Shown: in pieces, positions 27,701 to 42,506 of the stretch
Numbering within the stretch: position 1 is the first letter of the stretch
Layout of the letters: each line of letters opens with the position of its first letter
Origin: Chiridota heheva
Taxonomy: Eukaryota > Echinodermata > Holothuroidea > Apodida > Chiridotidae
Direction: 5' to 3'
NCBI GenBank assembly: GCA_020152595.1
Contig: JAIGNY010001483.1
Coordinates: 86,001 to 150,000, forward strand
Length of the DNA: 64,000 bases
Made by a program: the position numbers and the translations under genes
The notes under the pieces: generated by a model
Database searches by the model: none
What the model was told of the DNA's origin: nothing
The model's input: the letters and a program-made list of their open reading frames with translations, nothing else

Positions 27701-30700
27701 ATTGCTGTACATATTTTGGTTGTATTGTGTTTTCAAATAAGTAGGAAGTACGGTGGTCATGTTGTTAGTCACATTTTGAAGCTAAAACGACGAAGTCGTA
27801 AGAATCATCTCACAATAATGTTATGTAAATTTGTATTTGCTGCTATGTATATTTTACATTAATATATCCAAATCAGGGTTTCCATTTTCTTTGTGATTCA
27901 ATAGAAAGAGCTTAAAATTGTTTTATATAGTCTATGTTTTTTTGAGTGGTGAGGTAACTTCAGAAAGGCAAAGGTGTCTATTCTATACAAGTCCGGTAAT
28001 CGTTACTATCATCTGTGCGGTCCGTACCCCCGATCCGGAGAACAGTTTTGTTCTCCCGATCGGGGGATCCTTTACAGAAGTATTTTACAGTTCAAAGTTT
28101 GTATAGGAATAACATAAGAATGAATCAGACTTATTTCGAGCGCAAGGAACTCAACCACTGCAAAGCGTTCCATTTTTTTTTCACGATTTGAAACAATGGC
28201 ATATGAATGATCTTTTTACCGTGCGCTTTTAAAATTCACTGTGCGGTTTTCGAGAAATTTGAAGAAAAGTGATGAATTCTCATTATGTGTTACTGTTAAG
28301 GCCGTGACACACCGAACGCGACGCGGCGAGCGATTTTTTAGATAATTATACAGGAAACAGATATTATAAGATGCTCCGACTTTTTGCTTACACACAATAA
28401 GGTTTACAATTGAGGCTTTCTAATGATACTGGAAAATTTGTCAGAAATGCTTTTTTGTTCAAACTGTGAAGAAATTCGCTTTAGTGGGGTGTGATTTTTT
28501 TCGCGATGCGAATTTTGCTTTAATGGGCTTTAAAAGGCCCTTTCAATCAATTCTTAGTTATCATTTGAATAGCCATGCGATGACGATGCTTCTCTGAAAC
28601 AAGAGGTCAAAACGTTCTTTTCCTTTGTTTTATTAAATTTTGTTTAAAAAATCGCTCGCCGCGTTGCGTTCTGTGAGTTACGGCTTTTAGGCAGTCGCGC
28701 TTTCACAAAATTTTCTGAAATTATGAAAAATAACTTCGGGATTTGTGAAAATTATTTAATTGCGTGATAGTAACAAAGTTGTTTTACTTTCGCGAAATTG
28801 AACATGAACAAGCAAATTTTTGTTGCAAATCTTCAATGAAACGACTGATAAACGTCTATGACTAAAACTTCAAAATAAAAATGGCGGCTTTCATTATATC
28901 ACTGTAAGCTCAGTGCGCATGCTTGAGTCTCCCGATCGGCCCCCGATCGGCGGTATGAACTGAACTGATCATAGGAAAAATACAAGTTTGCCGCTACCCT
29001 AATGATATAAAACTTTTATACACTTGTATTTTAACAGCCCCAGGACCACCTTTACTACCAACTGGGTCGTCAGTAATAAGGCGGCATGTGGGGGAATCTG
29101 GATCTTTCAGGTGTAAAGTAACAGGTATCAGAGGAAATGACAAAGTGTATTGGCGCAACAACACAAAAGGTTTCTTTACTTATGTTTACATAACTATATA
29201 TCAAGTGCCAACTACCCTCTGTTTTATGTTCTCCAAAGATAACATTTAACTTGCTAAGCAGTTCATGGATTAGTGTTCAACAAAGTTAATTTTATGTGAA
29301 AGAGAAACTTAAAGAGGTCATGACACGGGCACATTTCACTTATTGCAATGAAATATTTGGACAATTTGATAGACAAATATATTAATTTTTTATCACAAAA
29401 TCATTTTTTGGCGAAGAAAATAGCAAATGAAAAAGTACCCTCCCGCCGGTGCTCGAAGAAATAAGCAGTTTCACCTTCCCACCAATGACGTCATTGCCTG
29501 AACCGACATTCCATCCGTGATGTACAGCTATTGTGTGTACACTGTACACATATAGTAAGCAATTTCCACAAGTTACATCACACTTTTACTGTTTGTCATC
29601 ATGGAAAAATTTGATTTCATTTGTCAAAATGCCGGTTCGATGTGTGGTTGGCGGGTGTAGTAACGCCAAAAGAGGTCTGAGTTTTCAGGTACAGGGTACT
29701 GACCATTCATTAACGGCAATTTGGAGCCTATCAACTCCAGGAAGTTTGTCTTCCACACCCTCTTTGCACCACCTCTCGCAGCTGCTGATGGCTCAAAATG
29801 GTATGTTTCAGACCAAATACTTCCTCTTCTTTGTCGCTATTTTTGTCCTCACTCTCATCAAAACTGGATTAAGATAAAGACAAATTTAAGTCTATTTCTT
29901 TTGAGATATCTTCGGGCCTTCCAGGCATTTCTGATGTATTTTGTATTTATTTGCAGATGATAACAAATTGATGATAAGACAATTGTAATGAACAATGTAT
30001 ACTATGATTAGTGTGTGTATGTGCTATTTGTTCGGTTATAGGAGTCGCCTCGTGCATGCAATGACGTCACGCGGCTTATCACTGCAGTAAATCATTTTTT
30101 ACACTTTCGGGTTCTGAATGTTCCATAGTTTATGATTTTGTTCGAATTGTCTTCGCAAAACAAATTTTGTGATAAAAAATGTACCTATATATTTGTCTAT
30201 CAAATTGTCCAAAAATTTCATTCCAATAAGTAAAATGTACCCGTGTCATGACCTCTTTAAAAGAAACAAAAGTGGCTCAGAATTGTCGAAATGGGCCAAC
30301 TTTTTTACATGTTATCTGTTCCATAGATATTTCCGTATAATTATCATAAACCGTTTTCCCTGCTGTTAGATAGACCATGTGTAGACCGACATATACATAT
30401 CGTAATAATAAACAAATGTTTTATAAGATATATTATTATTAATTGCCTTTTTAACTTAAAGCAACGTCAGTGCCTTTATATACCAATGAAGAAAAAGATT
30501 GGCCGGATAAAAGAATAAGTCTTGAAATAGTGGACAACGGTACAACCTTTGAACTTCATATAGACAACATAGGAATACCAGATACTGGAAATTATACATG
30601 CTCCGTTATGTCAACGGCTGGGGGTGCTCCAGCTTACAAAACGGAAACCTTCCGACTTGAAGTGTTGTGTAAGTAGTCATTTCCTTATGAAAAAATGATG

Positions 30701-33700
30701 TAACTGTAGGATCATATATGAAGTTCATGCGAAACGAAGCATACATTTCAGATTAAGGGATTCTATCAAAGGAGATGTGGAATAACAAAAGAAAACCCAC
30801 GTATAGTAACATATGAGAAAGAACATTTTGCATAATTGTGTATGTATGGGTGAGGTGTGTGTGTGTGTGTATGTGTGTGTATGTGTGTAGGAGGGAGTGG
30901 GGGTATGCTATGACATGTGGTATACGCTTTAGCTGTTGTGTGAACGCACCATGCCGGGACGTCAGGAGGTAGTTTAAATTTCATGTTTTAAAACAATCCT
31001 AGTTCTAAAATAAGGGTAACATGTTTACTCAGGATACTGTTCTTACAGGGCCCTGAGCAATAAAAACATTACAAAACAAATAAAGACAAGTATATGAAGT
31101 AAAAATGAAACATTAAATTATAGAATAGGCATGAAAATTACACAACTACATGTAAATATGGAAAAAGTAAACTAATAAAAGAGCATAAATATTAAAAGAT
31201 AATAAAAGGGAAAGTGACAAAAAAATCGCTTTAACTTGAATGGTTATAGCATCAATACTGTAGATTAAAAGTTTTAGAAAACGAGTAATGAAAGCGATGG
31301 TATCTATAGAAAATTGTTAGGAATGACTTTGGAATATAATTATACGACGCACAGCGAATGTATGCGCTCTTCATATAGTTTTCTTGTAAAGCTATTTGAT
31401 CGAAACTTAATTATTTCTTGTTCCTTAAGGTGTAAAATGTTTCTATTTTTTCTTCTTTCACATTGCTTTTGTCATGTCTCCTATTTCTTTCTTTCTGCAG
31501 ATCCAGTAAAAATTATAGCTATACTACCAAGTGAACCTCCTTATAAGAAAAAGACCGTAGACGATAGATTTTTTAACGAATCAGATAACGCAGTTTTAGA
31601 GTGCATAGCAGATGGAAATCCACCACCCCAAACGTATTGGGTAAAGGCACACAGTCATGATGATATATTAAATGCAGAAGTCATTTCTGAAGGTACCTTA
31701 TAGCTATTTCTAAGTAACCACCTTGCACAACTAATTTACGTAATAGAATCTTGCACTATTGAATTTTTCGCTAAATGTTGGATTTTTTTTTTTTTTAATA
31801 ATGTAGTGTATGCGGAGAACATGGCCTTCGTATAGAAAAAAATGTAATGAAACAAATTAAACTCGTGAATGCCGAAAATACAATAATTTTATTCCATTTA
31901 GGCTTCTTGCAATTAAATGCACCGTTCCAAAAATGTGCAAAAGACGTGTAGAATATTTACATATGATCGAAATCTTGAAAAACGAGTGACCTAATTAACA
32001 AGGCGTTTGCTTCTGAGGTCGTCGCTTTAATTTATTTTTTCTCTAAAATGATAAAGTTATTTAGTAGTTCAGGATAAAGGATTGATTTCGTATTTTAGAT
32101 ATTTACTCAACTTTTATCCAAATCACATACTCCAAACAGTGTGATTGAAGTTAATAGAAGGGTTTGAAGTCTTTACACTGTACAAAGTATATTGACAGAG
32201 GAATTGGCATTCAGTTCTGGGTAATGGCTACCTCCATGGGCCGAATAAACTCTAGTCTGAGGGTTTCAAAATGCTCCACGATAGAAGACTTAAAAATAAA
32301 ACCTGCATGTGAATTTGTGTGGCTTCCTTTGAATGGATTCTTTCAAAAGCATTCTGACAGAAAAAACAAATATATAATTGTATTTATTTTTGTGTCGATA
32401 TTAGATTGGATGCCTGATAGAAAAAGCAGGTTTGCGCAATTTGAACAACTGCAACTGGTCATACTGTGTCAAAATCATTAGGCTGAGTGATGACATTCTT
32501 TTTCACAACCTTATGCATTGTTTCAAAGGTTTTTAAAAAGTCGTTTGGGAATGGGTGGAAGGGGGAAGGGGGAAAGAGAAAGGGGGTCTTTTCTCTAAGG
32601 AGTTACTGTTCTGTTCGTATGCTGTATATGTTGAAAATATTCTCCTACTTATTATCATAAAGTACATAATTCATTGTATCAGATGTTGTTGCTAATTGAA
32701 CATTCTAATGGATCAAATTACCCATAATTGTTATATATACATTTTTTTCAGTTGAACTTAACAAATCAACTTTGCGACTCTCCAACCTGACAAGAAATCA
32801 CACTGGAATATACAGGTGTGAGGCCAGGCAATGGAACACATCCGCAGAATACAACGTTTCGTTAATTGTAAATCGTGAGTAGAGGAGGTTTTTCACAAGA
32901 CATTTAATATGACATTTGACATTTTAGTAATGACATTTTACCAATGACATTTTACTAATGACATCTGCTAGTGACATTTTACTAATGACACTTTACTAAT
33001 GACATTTTACTAATGACATTTCAAAGAACATTTCCTGTTGAACTATCGCTATCTAGTGCAACTTGTCTGAAATTTATGTAAGCTTAGTTACTTTTTTGTT
33101 TATGGTGAGAACACAAGAACTTAAAATGAAAAGAACTATCATACTTTGAATTTTAAATTCTACGCATTATTTCCGTACCTTTTCAGTATGTACAATGCGG
33201 AAGAATCTGCATTCCTTTACTGTAAATCGTAAAAAGAACATTGTTTACCCTAATAACTTTAAAATCTGTATATTGATTAAGCTGCAAAAAGCTGTAAATG
33301 TACAGATGTCTTAGTCTCAAAGCTGTGTTAAAAATGAAAGCCGTTTGTAGTCTTAATAGCTGTGGAGGTGTAAAAATAATCTTCAATAGAATAAATTAAT
33401 CCTAGGGCCGTAATTCTTATGCAACAGGGGAAGGGGGGGTGTCACAAACCACGCTACTTGTTTTCAAGGCAAAAAAAGGTTCAAAACTCAAACATCTTTT
33501 GCTTCGAAATTTATGTACCTAATTTTTGACCTTTCATCTAACGTTGTCATGGCTGTCCTGGGAAGTACGGCCTTGAACCATTGGATGTCATATACATTTG
33601 TAATTTCTTCAGATTAATATGAAATAGAAAATAAATAATTATCTGAGAGCGGATTTTTATAAAAGTTGGAGATTCAAATATTATGGAGAACAAAATACTA

Positions 33701-36700
33701 GAAAGTTACTAGAATGCTTGCTGCTTGAATATTATAGGCAACCAACTAGTCATTGGGATTAATTAACAATGCGCTGACCACCTTTCTTTTAAAAAGGGGT
33801 GCAATGAAAAGGTTCATTTTACAAATAAAAAGATACCACTGCATCAGGGTAAATGTTAATCAATAGGTTACAAATAATGATAACTATGATGTTCTCATCG
33901 TACGTAGGGGCGTCACTTGACTTCGAGCTATGTAAGACTAAGTTGCCCACTTTAGGATGTTCCCCCTTCCTTTTAAAACACACACATACACATTGAGAAT
34001 GGTAACCCAGGAATCATGTCAGCATTATGCCGCGTCGGGAGGATATAATTTCGATATCCAGCTGAGTCGGGCATGATTCAGATATATTTCTTATTTAAAC
34101 AGTATATCCAACATTTTGCATGTCTGCTCCATTATAATCGATTAACAAGTATATATGGTGTTGATGGCCGGGAGAACATAATTATGATATCTAGTCGAGT
34201 CGGACATGACTACAAAATATCATAATTTGAACAGTAGCCTACATGCGACATTTCATACCTCTGCTCGACTAATAATGGTGTCTGTCCTGACCTATACGGC
34301 CATGAAAATAACATAGATGACTATGATATTTGCCAAAACATTTTCAAAAGGATTTGTCTTCGCCGAATAAACAAAAACCTAAATGTTCTGTACACTGGTA
34401 TAACCATTTCCCTACCATTTCTCTTCACTACCTGCAATGTGTTTGTCCTACAAAATAGTCCAAATTGGAATAACCCTGCGAAAAGATTGCTATAGGTGTG
34501 TAACCCCCACACACACAACCTAATTTTACCCCCTCCCCATTCCTGCCTCTCCTCTCTGATCATACGGGATGCGAAGGATTGCACAACATTATTATTTTTA
34601 AAACTGAAATAACACACACTTTTTAGAATTAGGATGTTCTTCTTACATGTTTTATTGTAGCAAGATTGGTATTATAGTTGTAGGAACCAGGGCAGAGAGT
34701 AAAGAAGGAGGGGGAGGGGGTAGGGGGGTCTAGGGGTCCACTTTTCATTAAAATGACAAAAGTACCCCTTTCGAATTTTAAGAATGTCCCTTGGTTACTG
34801 TTAAAGGTGCAAGAACTGGTACAATGTGCGCACACTTTAATTACAAAAATATTACAAAAGTGCCCCTTTCACATGAAGGCCCCTTAATTAATGACCCAGT
34901 AGAAGGAAACTGGCGACTTTTATCAGTCCCATGTAGAGAGGGAATGTGTCTCCATCAAAAAAGTGCCCCTTTCTGAAATGAGGTGCCCCTTTTACTTTCC
35001 TTTATTATATACAGATGGAGGAGCCATTATGATTTAGGGAGTGCCCCCAAGAGGTTGTACTTTCCACTTTAGAAAGCTTCTTACACCCCTTTGAGAATGT
35101 ATGACTCAATTCAAATTTGTATACCATACATATTTTTTCGACTTTGTTTTTCCAGATGCTCCCATTGCCACTCCCAAACTGGCAGATATAAGAGAACAGG
35201 GTGGCAGAACAGTCACTTTAGAGTGCATCATCAAAGCATTACCACCTCCCAAGGAATCACAAATAACATGGATAAAAAACGGAGTTGTGGTGACCAAAAA
35301 GATGGCTAGCAATAAATACAAAATCGACACCTGGACGGGCAACAGCAGCGTGTTTGTATTTGTTATCGTTTTATGATTAAAGGAAACGTTTCGTCCCATA
35401 AATAACTTCAGAAGTGAACGCCGCTGTGCTGGTAACGTCACTTCCGGATTTCAATTTTCCTTGTTGATTGCAAGAAATCTGTGATGTTATCGATAACACA
35501 TTAAGGCCCCTATGTTCGGTCCGGCGGATGTGTGATCGATAACATTGCATATTTATCGTGTGGGTTCTTCAAATATCGCAAACGATTTCAATTTTCTTGA
35601 ACTCTAATAAAATATTTCCCATAACTTTCATCCTTGCAATAAATTCGGCCTTATCATGCTCATCCCCTTTTTTTCCGTGTTGTATTTGTTTTATTCGGAA
35701 CTACTAATAATTCAGAAATAATTTGATACAATCTACCAATTAAGAATAAATGTGAATAGGAGCATTAATCTTCATGGTGTCTTTAGAACACACATTTGAC
35801 ATAACGGCCTTGAATCTGAAACACCCTTGATAATATTCACGCTAAAGTATTTCATAACATTGCAATCTGTATGAATTGAGTTATTTTGAGGTTTGCTGAC
35901 GTAGGTGATATCCACAGATGTGCACTTAAAGATCTCGAAAGCTTTTCTTAGAATGCATTAATTCCAAGCTTTAACAAGTTTTGCTTGAAAAATCTTGTAG
36001 GTCTCCAGACGCTAATTATTAATAATTAAATACGATAATAAAATGATGGAGTTTCAGATTTATCAACATTAGAGCAAAGCTGTTTGATTATAGTTCAAAT
36101 TTGCAAGCAGTTGTTGGTATCTCCTGATTAGTATGAATCAGTTTGAAGACTTTTCAACGCGGATAAATCCAGCCATGCTTTATCTGACGTCACAATCAGC
36201 TGCTTCCTACAGTGAGGTTTAAACCACACACAACGGGTGAAATTTTGATTAAATCGACACTACGTTTGTTATGAATGTGTGCGTGCTCGGTGATTGGCCA
36301 GTAGAATACCAATAAGGAAATTTTAAGTGTTTGAATTTAAATTGAATTTATTGAGGCGAGCGATTGTCTTTAATGCTTAAGACAGTTCGGGAGCAGCCCG
36401 AAAAACTGGGTACCTTGAAATACCCAAAAAATTGGGTACTTTAATGTATTACGTCATCGCATGAGCCTACACATTTGACTAGCCCACACTAAACATATGG
36501 GCTTTCTAATTTTCCTCTCCGGATTGTCCAACATTTCAATAGATATTCTGAGATTTTGGAGACGGATAGTAAATTGATATCACAAACTTTTTGCAGCTGC
36601 TTTTTAAAATTCACGGTCGCCTTTTTGAAAAAATCAAGAAAACAGATTATGGGTAGTCTGTTTTGTTCATTTTCTAAAACTAGGCGACGATGAATTTCAA

Positions 36701-39700
36701 AAAGCAGCGGTAAAAAGTTTTTAATATCTATTTACTATCCGTCTCCAAAATGTTCGGATATCCAGTGAAATTTTGGACAATGTGAGAGATTGCAATAATG
36801 TACAAATATTACAACTTGAAATACATTTGATTTATTCGCTGTTATACCTTCTTTGCGCCATCTCACTGAACATGAAATTGACAAGTGATTACATTGCAAC
36901 CCAACCATTCTGACAGGTATCATGCATGTGGAAATTGCTCAGCAAAATTAGTTTGAATCAACTTGTGTCTCACCAAAAAGTTAATGTGACAGTAGATGAT
37001 ACGCAAGGGACGTCGTTTAAAGATTTGACACGTGTGTTCATTCTCTTTCAAAAATACTGCGGATTAAAAATCGTTATACATTTATCAACGGTTTTTGGGC
37101 GCTTTTGCTGATGTCTTTATTTCCATTGAACGTAGTCACTTAGTGCTCTTTTCTCTTGAACTTCATGTATCGTGGTTCAATTCTGGTCATTGAAAGTATT
37201 GGGGTAACAATCTGTAATATAGGGTGAGTTACGGGAAAATGAGTAGGACTCAGGGACGGATTCAGGATTTTCAAAAAGGAGGTTCGAAGCCTTGGAATCC
37301 AAGGTTAAGTCATAAAAATGTATGGCTTTAGTATTAGAAGTATATTGGTGAAATTCCGAAAGCGGGATTCGAATCTCCCTCCATCCTCTTGCTCCACCCT
37401 TGGTACTAAGGATCCTCGGAAACGTTCATTTGTTGTAACGTCCTCCACCATTTTACGTAAAAAGAATTTAAAACATACAGTCAGAAAGGTACCGGTTCCG
37501 GCTTCACCATTGTCAATCTGGTCCGTATTTTTAACAGGGAGATACGTTTTCCTGATATGGAGATCCTTCAATAAAGTATCCCATGATGCATCTATCCAAA
37601 TTCAATCATATTGAAATCAGATCAATTTAGAGCGCAGGAAACTTGAACGCTGCACATTATTTAAAATTTTCATCATTAAAGTAATACGACATGAATGATC
37701 TCTTCACCTGCGCACCTGCGCTATAGACTTTTTCAAACCGAGTTTAGCCGAACGTTCTTTGACCAATATAATGCTGGGGAAACTTTTCCTTTTTTCCCAA
37801 TCAATCAGGTGCAGGTTTGAGGAAAAAAATATAAGTAGCAATACGCACGCGTATTTCCTTCATATGGTACGTGCGCTTGAAAACTTTTTTTATACGCTTC
37901 ATTTTATACCGTGCGTGAATTGTGCAGACAGCCAAGATTTCCCCAGTATTTTATTGGTCAATAAGATTCCTCCAGTATACGATTGTTCCATTATGGACAC
38001 GTGAATCTCGGCCATGTGACATTATTTAAATTAGTTATCCAAATTGCCTAGTCAGATTTGAAAAACGTCTATCAAATTTTACCGTGAAATTTGCAGATAA
38101 GTAGTTACTTTTCAATAGGAGTGTAGGAATGTTAATAGACATCAAAGATATTTATTTTCCCCATCGTTTGTCTACTAAGATGTTTATGACATTGAAATAT
38201 TGCATACAGCTGTACTGCATTCTTGCATATACCTCGTTCAATGGTCATTTCATTCATCGACTGATTTTCACAGTTTGATTAAGCATGAAACATTAATCAG
38301 GTGAATTATTTATTTACTAACAAAAATATTCAGGCCGCTCTCTGACGTAACGTCGTGCTCCCGCAGGAACAAAAAATATCTTTTTTTAGACTCCTGATGC
38401 ATCAACGTGCTGCAGTACTCGCCGTTGGACAAATTAATGATGTGATTTACCCTCGCGTTTGATGTTATTGCTGTATTATACCAATAGGTATTGCACAAAC
38501 TGAATGATTGATTACATGAAAAATACATATATAATATATGAAAAGTACATATATAATATACTTCTAGTATGTTCAAAATAATTCTTTAAAGGATGGATCG
38601 CGTGAAATGTTTCTTTTAAATATAATAGTTGCATTAACTTTGAATCACGTATGAAGGAGTCTTCAGGTTTCATATAAAGTGTATTTACACTTTTAATAGT
38701 GATTGGTAAAATTGCTAAGGATTTTCGGTTCATGCGGAAATGGGGTGATCTAGCAATTTGCTTAGAAAAGTCCATAAATTTAATTCTTTAACTTAAGTCA
38801 AGGGTTGCTAATACGGAACTAATCAAATTACAACATAACTGTATTAAATACTTTCTGCAATAAATATAAGAGAAGTTGTATATTGATACAAATGTGTCCA
38901 ACTTTGTTGCAATTCTACTATATTACGATTTCCAGTAATATTGAATAGATGTAGCTAATATTTGCTTTAAAAGATCATTCAATGGATTATGACATTCGTT
39001 TTCCATCATAAATGCGTCTTGCTGTATTGTGCTCTTTTCACGAAGATTGAAATATCTTTTCCTTTCTTCTTTAAGCTATTTTGCAGAAGAACTCTATTTA
39101 GTAGAATAAACTTCAATAATAAACAGTGAATAATTTCTCTTTAGGTTTTATATATGGAATACAAATCCAGACAGGGACTATGGATTTTATACGTGCGTTG
39201 TCAAAAACATGTTGGGAAACGACACTTGTATATTTGAAGTGAATGGTGAGTACAAAATAGTAGTTTAAAAACCATCTAATCTTTCCTCAAGACAAAAACA
39301 CTTAAAATTTATAAGATGAATAATAAATTACTTATAAGGTTTACCTTTTCAGCAAAATATCAATCAAATATTTGAAATATAAATATTGCCCTTGCTTGAT
39401 TTACCAAATCGTGTTATACTAAAAGATATGTTATGACAAGTACACAACCTAAGCTCCAATCCATAACAGTTTTACAAGGCAACAATACTGTTTCTTGCTT
39501 AGATTCAAAACAGTGATGAATCATATGGTTAAACACATTGGGGGGATGAATCATATGGTTAAACACATTGGGGGGATGGCAAAAATCTGACATATTATGT
39601 CTGATGTAATCAGTTTTTTTGTACTGTGTATTCAATGTGAATATACATGGTTATCATTGAGTTGCTAAGAGTTCAGGCTTTTACACCGCGCCATTCCCTA

Positions 39701-42459
39701 TAGACCACAGCGGAACCAGTCAAGTTCTCCGGCTGCCAACGAATCAGCCTGCCCATGAACTTAGGGTAAATGTCCTGCGTCAATACCCACAGCTTAACGT
39801 CCCTCGAAGGACGATATATCCCATTCAATCATTGACACCTCTCTAAATGCACCTCAGGTACCCTTCAAAATACAATAATATGCTCTCAAAAAAACAACAG
39901 AAAATATTGAAAATACCGACCAGAATAGCGAAAATAAACAATAATTGTAAAATGTAATCAACGAGCGCGCATTTTAAAATTTTATATAGGAGCCGATTTC
40001 GAGTGTTTTCTCTTGATGTAGGATATTAATTCACAGCTTCGAACGTAATACGTTTTCCTGCTTGGAAATGCGATACTAATATATGAAATCATGGTTACCA
40101 ATTGTTATAACCTCATAGACGATGACGCCGAAAGCTGAAGTCATAATATTAAGAAAACATGATAGGTTAAAGCCTTTTCAATTAATTCACTATTGGTATA
40201 AAAAAATTACAAATATATTAACGTATTCGGTGTTTCACTTAAACGATGGAGACAACGCACACATTTGCAATATTAATGGATATTCTCTTATTTCAGCATG
40301 AATGCTTCACAAAACACACACACCAAGTTGATAAAATCCAGAATGCGGTTTTATTAGTGAATGGTGCTGATAATTACGACACTAGTAATGATTTCAATTC
40401 TAAAGCATATAAATAACTTTATATCTGTATAACTCTAAATACATTCTTATACAAGATCAGTTTCTTAGGGTCATGTTTGTGTATAAAACTGATATTGGTT
40501 GTGCAACTCGTTTCATTGTACTTCTATTTCCACTCTGCCAGAGCGATCGCCTTGTCAAACCTTAAGACACTCTGTGTTAAAAATTGGAACAATGTTCTGG
40601 ATGCTCCTGTTTTGTTGTTGATTGTTCAGACAACCTGACTATCATTGATGCATTCCTCTTAACGTTCCAACAATGTAAATTTGAATTAGACAAAATACAC
40701 TTAGTTTGGTACACTAAATGATATTTTGACTAATTCAAGCAAAAAGTCGTCAAAATATCGTCTCGCACAGTTGTCATTATGCCTAGCAACGTATATTTTG
40801 ATTAATTAGAATTTACTGTAAATGTTTTGTGATTGATTCGTTACATGATTTACCAGCCAATTCTGTTCTTATGGTAATATTGCGCAACATAAAGAAGTAG
40901 ATTATTATTAATCTTTACTTTAAAATTTGTGCTTAATTTTTCAGGTCGTCCCCTTGCTCCTGTTATCGTGAGTCCGCCATTAAGCAAGAGAAAATCAGTA
41001 TATAAACTTAGCTGGAACATCAGAAGACCACAGACGGTAGACACAAAAATACGGGAATTTCGAATTAAATATACAAGAGTTGAAGTGAGTTCGCTAACCA
41101 ATTTCAATTTTTAAATGTGTATGTCAAATGTCACCTGAGTTTAAACGCCGAATATGAAACAAGGATAAGGACACTAATCTTATTTGGAAGTTTCTTTTAG
41201 GCTGTTAGGTTGCGGTGGAAATCATGCAGAAACTACTAATGAATACTGACACAAGATTATAAATGTACTTTGATTGTCGTGGAGTGGGACATCTACAATT
41301 TACATGAAACAAGCCTGGAAAGGATACAATTAGTAAAAATTCCTGATGTGTGTATTAAATTGGATAGTTTTAAAATGACAAAATGAAATTGTTTTCGCTA
41401 CTACTATTTGACAACAATATACTGTATTTGACCTAATAAACGTCTGTACCGCCCAGTGTGCTTACGAAAATAAAATTATACAACTGTTTACCTTTTTTGC
41501 TAATAACCGTCCATGCTCATGAGTCACATAGAACACTACTTGAGCTGCACTAACACTGTACTAACACTGAATTAAATACCCCTATGCTTCTCGTGAATTA
41601 TAGCACTTAACGAATTAACAGGATTTGGCCAGTTTAACACTGTAAATACCCCCGAATTAACAGGATTCGGCCAGTTTGCACTGACTATGCTTCTCGTGAA
41701 TTATAGCACTACTTGAGCTGCACTAACACTGTAAATACCCCCGAATTAACAGGATTCGGCCAGTTTGCACTGACTATGCTTCTCGTGAATTATAGCACTA
41801 CTTGAGCTGCACTAACACTGTAAATACCCCCGAATTAACAGGATTCTTCTCGTGGCCAGTTTGCACTGACTATGCTTCTCGTGAATTATAGCACTACTTG
41901 AGCTGCACTAACACTGTAAATACCCCCGAATTAACAGGATTCGGCCAGTTTGCACTAACTATGCTTCTCGTGAATTATAGCACTCACTGTCACTCAATAC
42001 ATACATTGAACATATTTAAATAATATGAACCCAAACGCAATGTATCAATGTTGGGACATGTTATCGTCAAAGAAAGTGTTGGTTGGGCGCTTATTAAAGC
42101 ATGGGCGCTTATTATGTCAAATCGGTAACCAGTCTGCAACTATGGTTAGGAGTAGGCGAGTGCTTCGTTTGATCGTTGCGATATTGCATCAATGCCGCAT
42201 CTTGGCCCTTTGGGCATGGTGATTGGGAGTCCGAGCACTGATATTGCTCGGGGGCCAAATTCTATATTTTTCTCTGAAACCAACGGATATGTCCACCCTC
42301 TGCTTACGCTGTTGATCTTATGTTTGTATTCATTGATAGGTTTGCTTTCCACGTTTGAGATAATTTATGCAAAACTTTCCTTCCTCACACTGTATTCCTG
42401 TATTGTTAGTAATAATGCCGTTAAGTCTCTCTCTCTTTCTCTCCTCTCCTTTCCTCCTC

Positions 42460-42506
<47 letters not shown>

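Larger units (their letters stand above)
22886..29037 (+). other. Intron 2 (6.2 kb)
   Basis: Contains a 44-bp x 3 tandem repeat (26.35 kb), a hairpin at 27.03 kb and a hairpin-ended element with a nested MITE (28.03-28.95 kb) that ends only about 80 bases before exon 3. An open stretch near 25.04-25.19 kb was considered as an exon and not accepted. Nothing else stands out. Confidence 0.6.
30669..35155 (+). other. Introns 4, 5 and 6 (30669-31500, 31693-32751, 32875-35155)
   Basis: These three introns separate the Ig1, Ig2 and Ig3 exons. They hold a (GT)n tract near 30.86 kb, a 14-bp minisatellite right after the exon 6 donor and a diverged tandem duplication at 34.0-34.3 kb. At 34.74-34.99 kb the phrase AAAGTGCCCCTTT recurs several times with variation, an old local repetition. 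I see no further exons. Confidence 0.55.
35352..40944 (+). other. Introns 7 and 8 (35352-39144, 39246-40944)
   Basis: Intron 7 contains a palindrome TGTTATCGATAACA near 35487, a foldback element at 36.5 kb, a CAGGGACGG phrase at 37.25 kb that resembles one end of a hAT-type element without a visible partner, and a diverged hairpin-family fragment at 37.57-37.74 kb. Intron 8 contains a 30-bp direct duplication and a possible minus-strand SINE. The rest is AT-rich and unassigned. Confidence 0.5.

Noticed and set aside
37248-37300. CAGGGACGGATTCAGGATTTT as the start of a hAT-type element
   Set aside because: No matching inverted end or 8-bp duplication was found within the next few kb.
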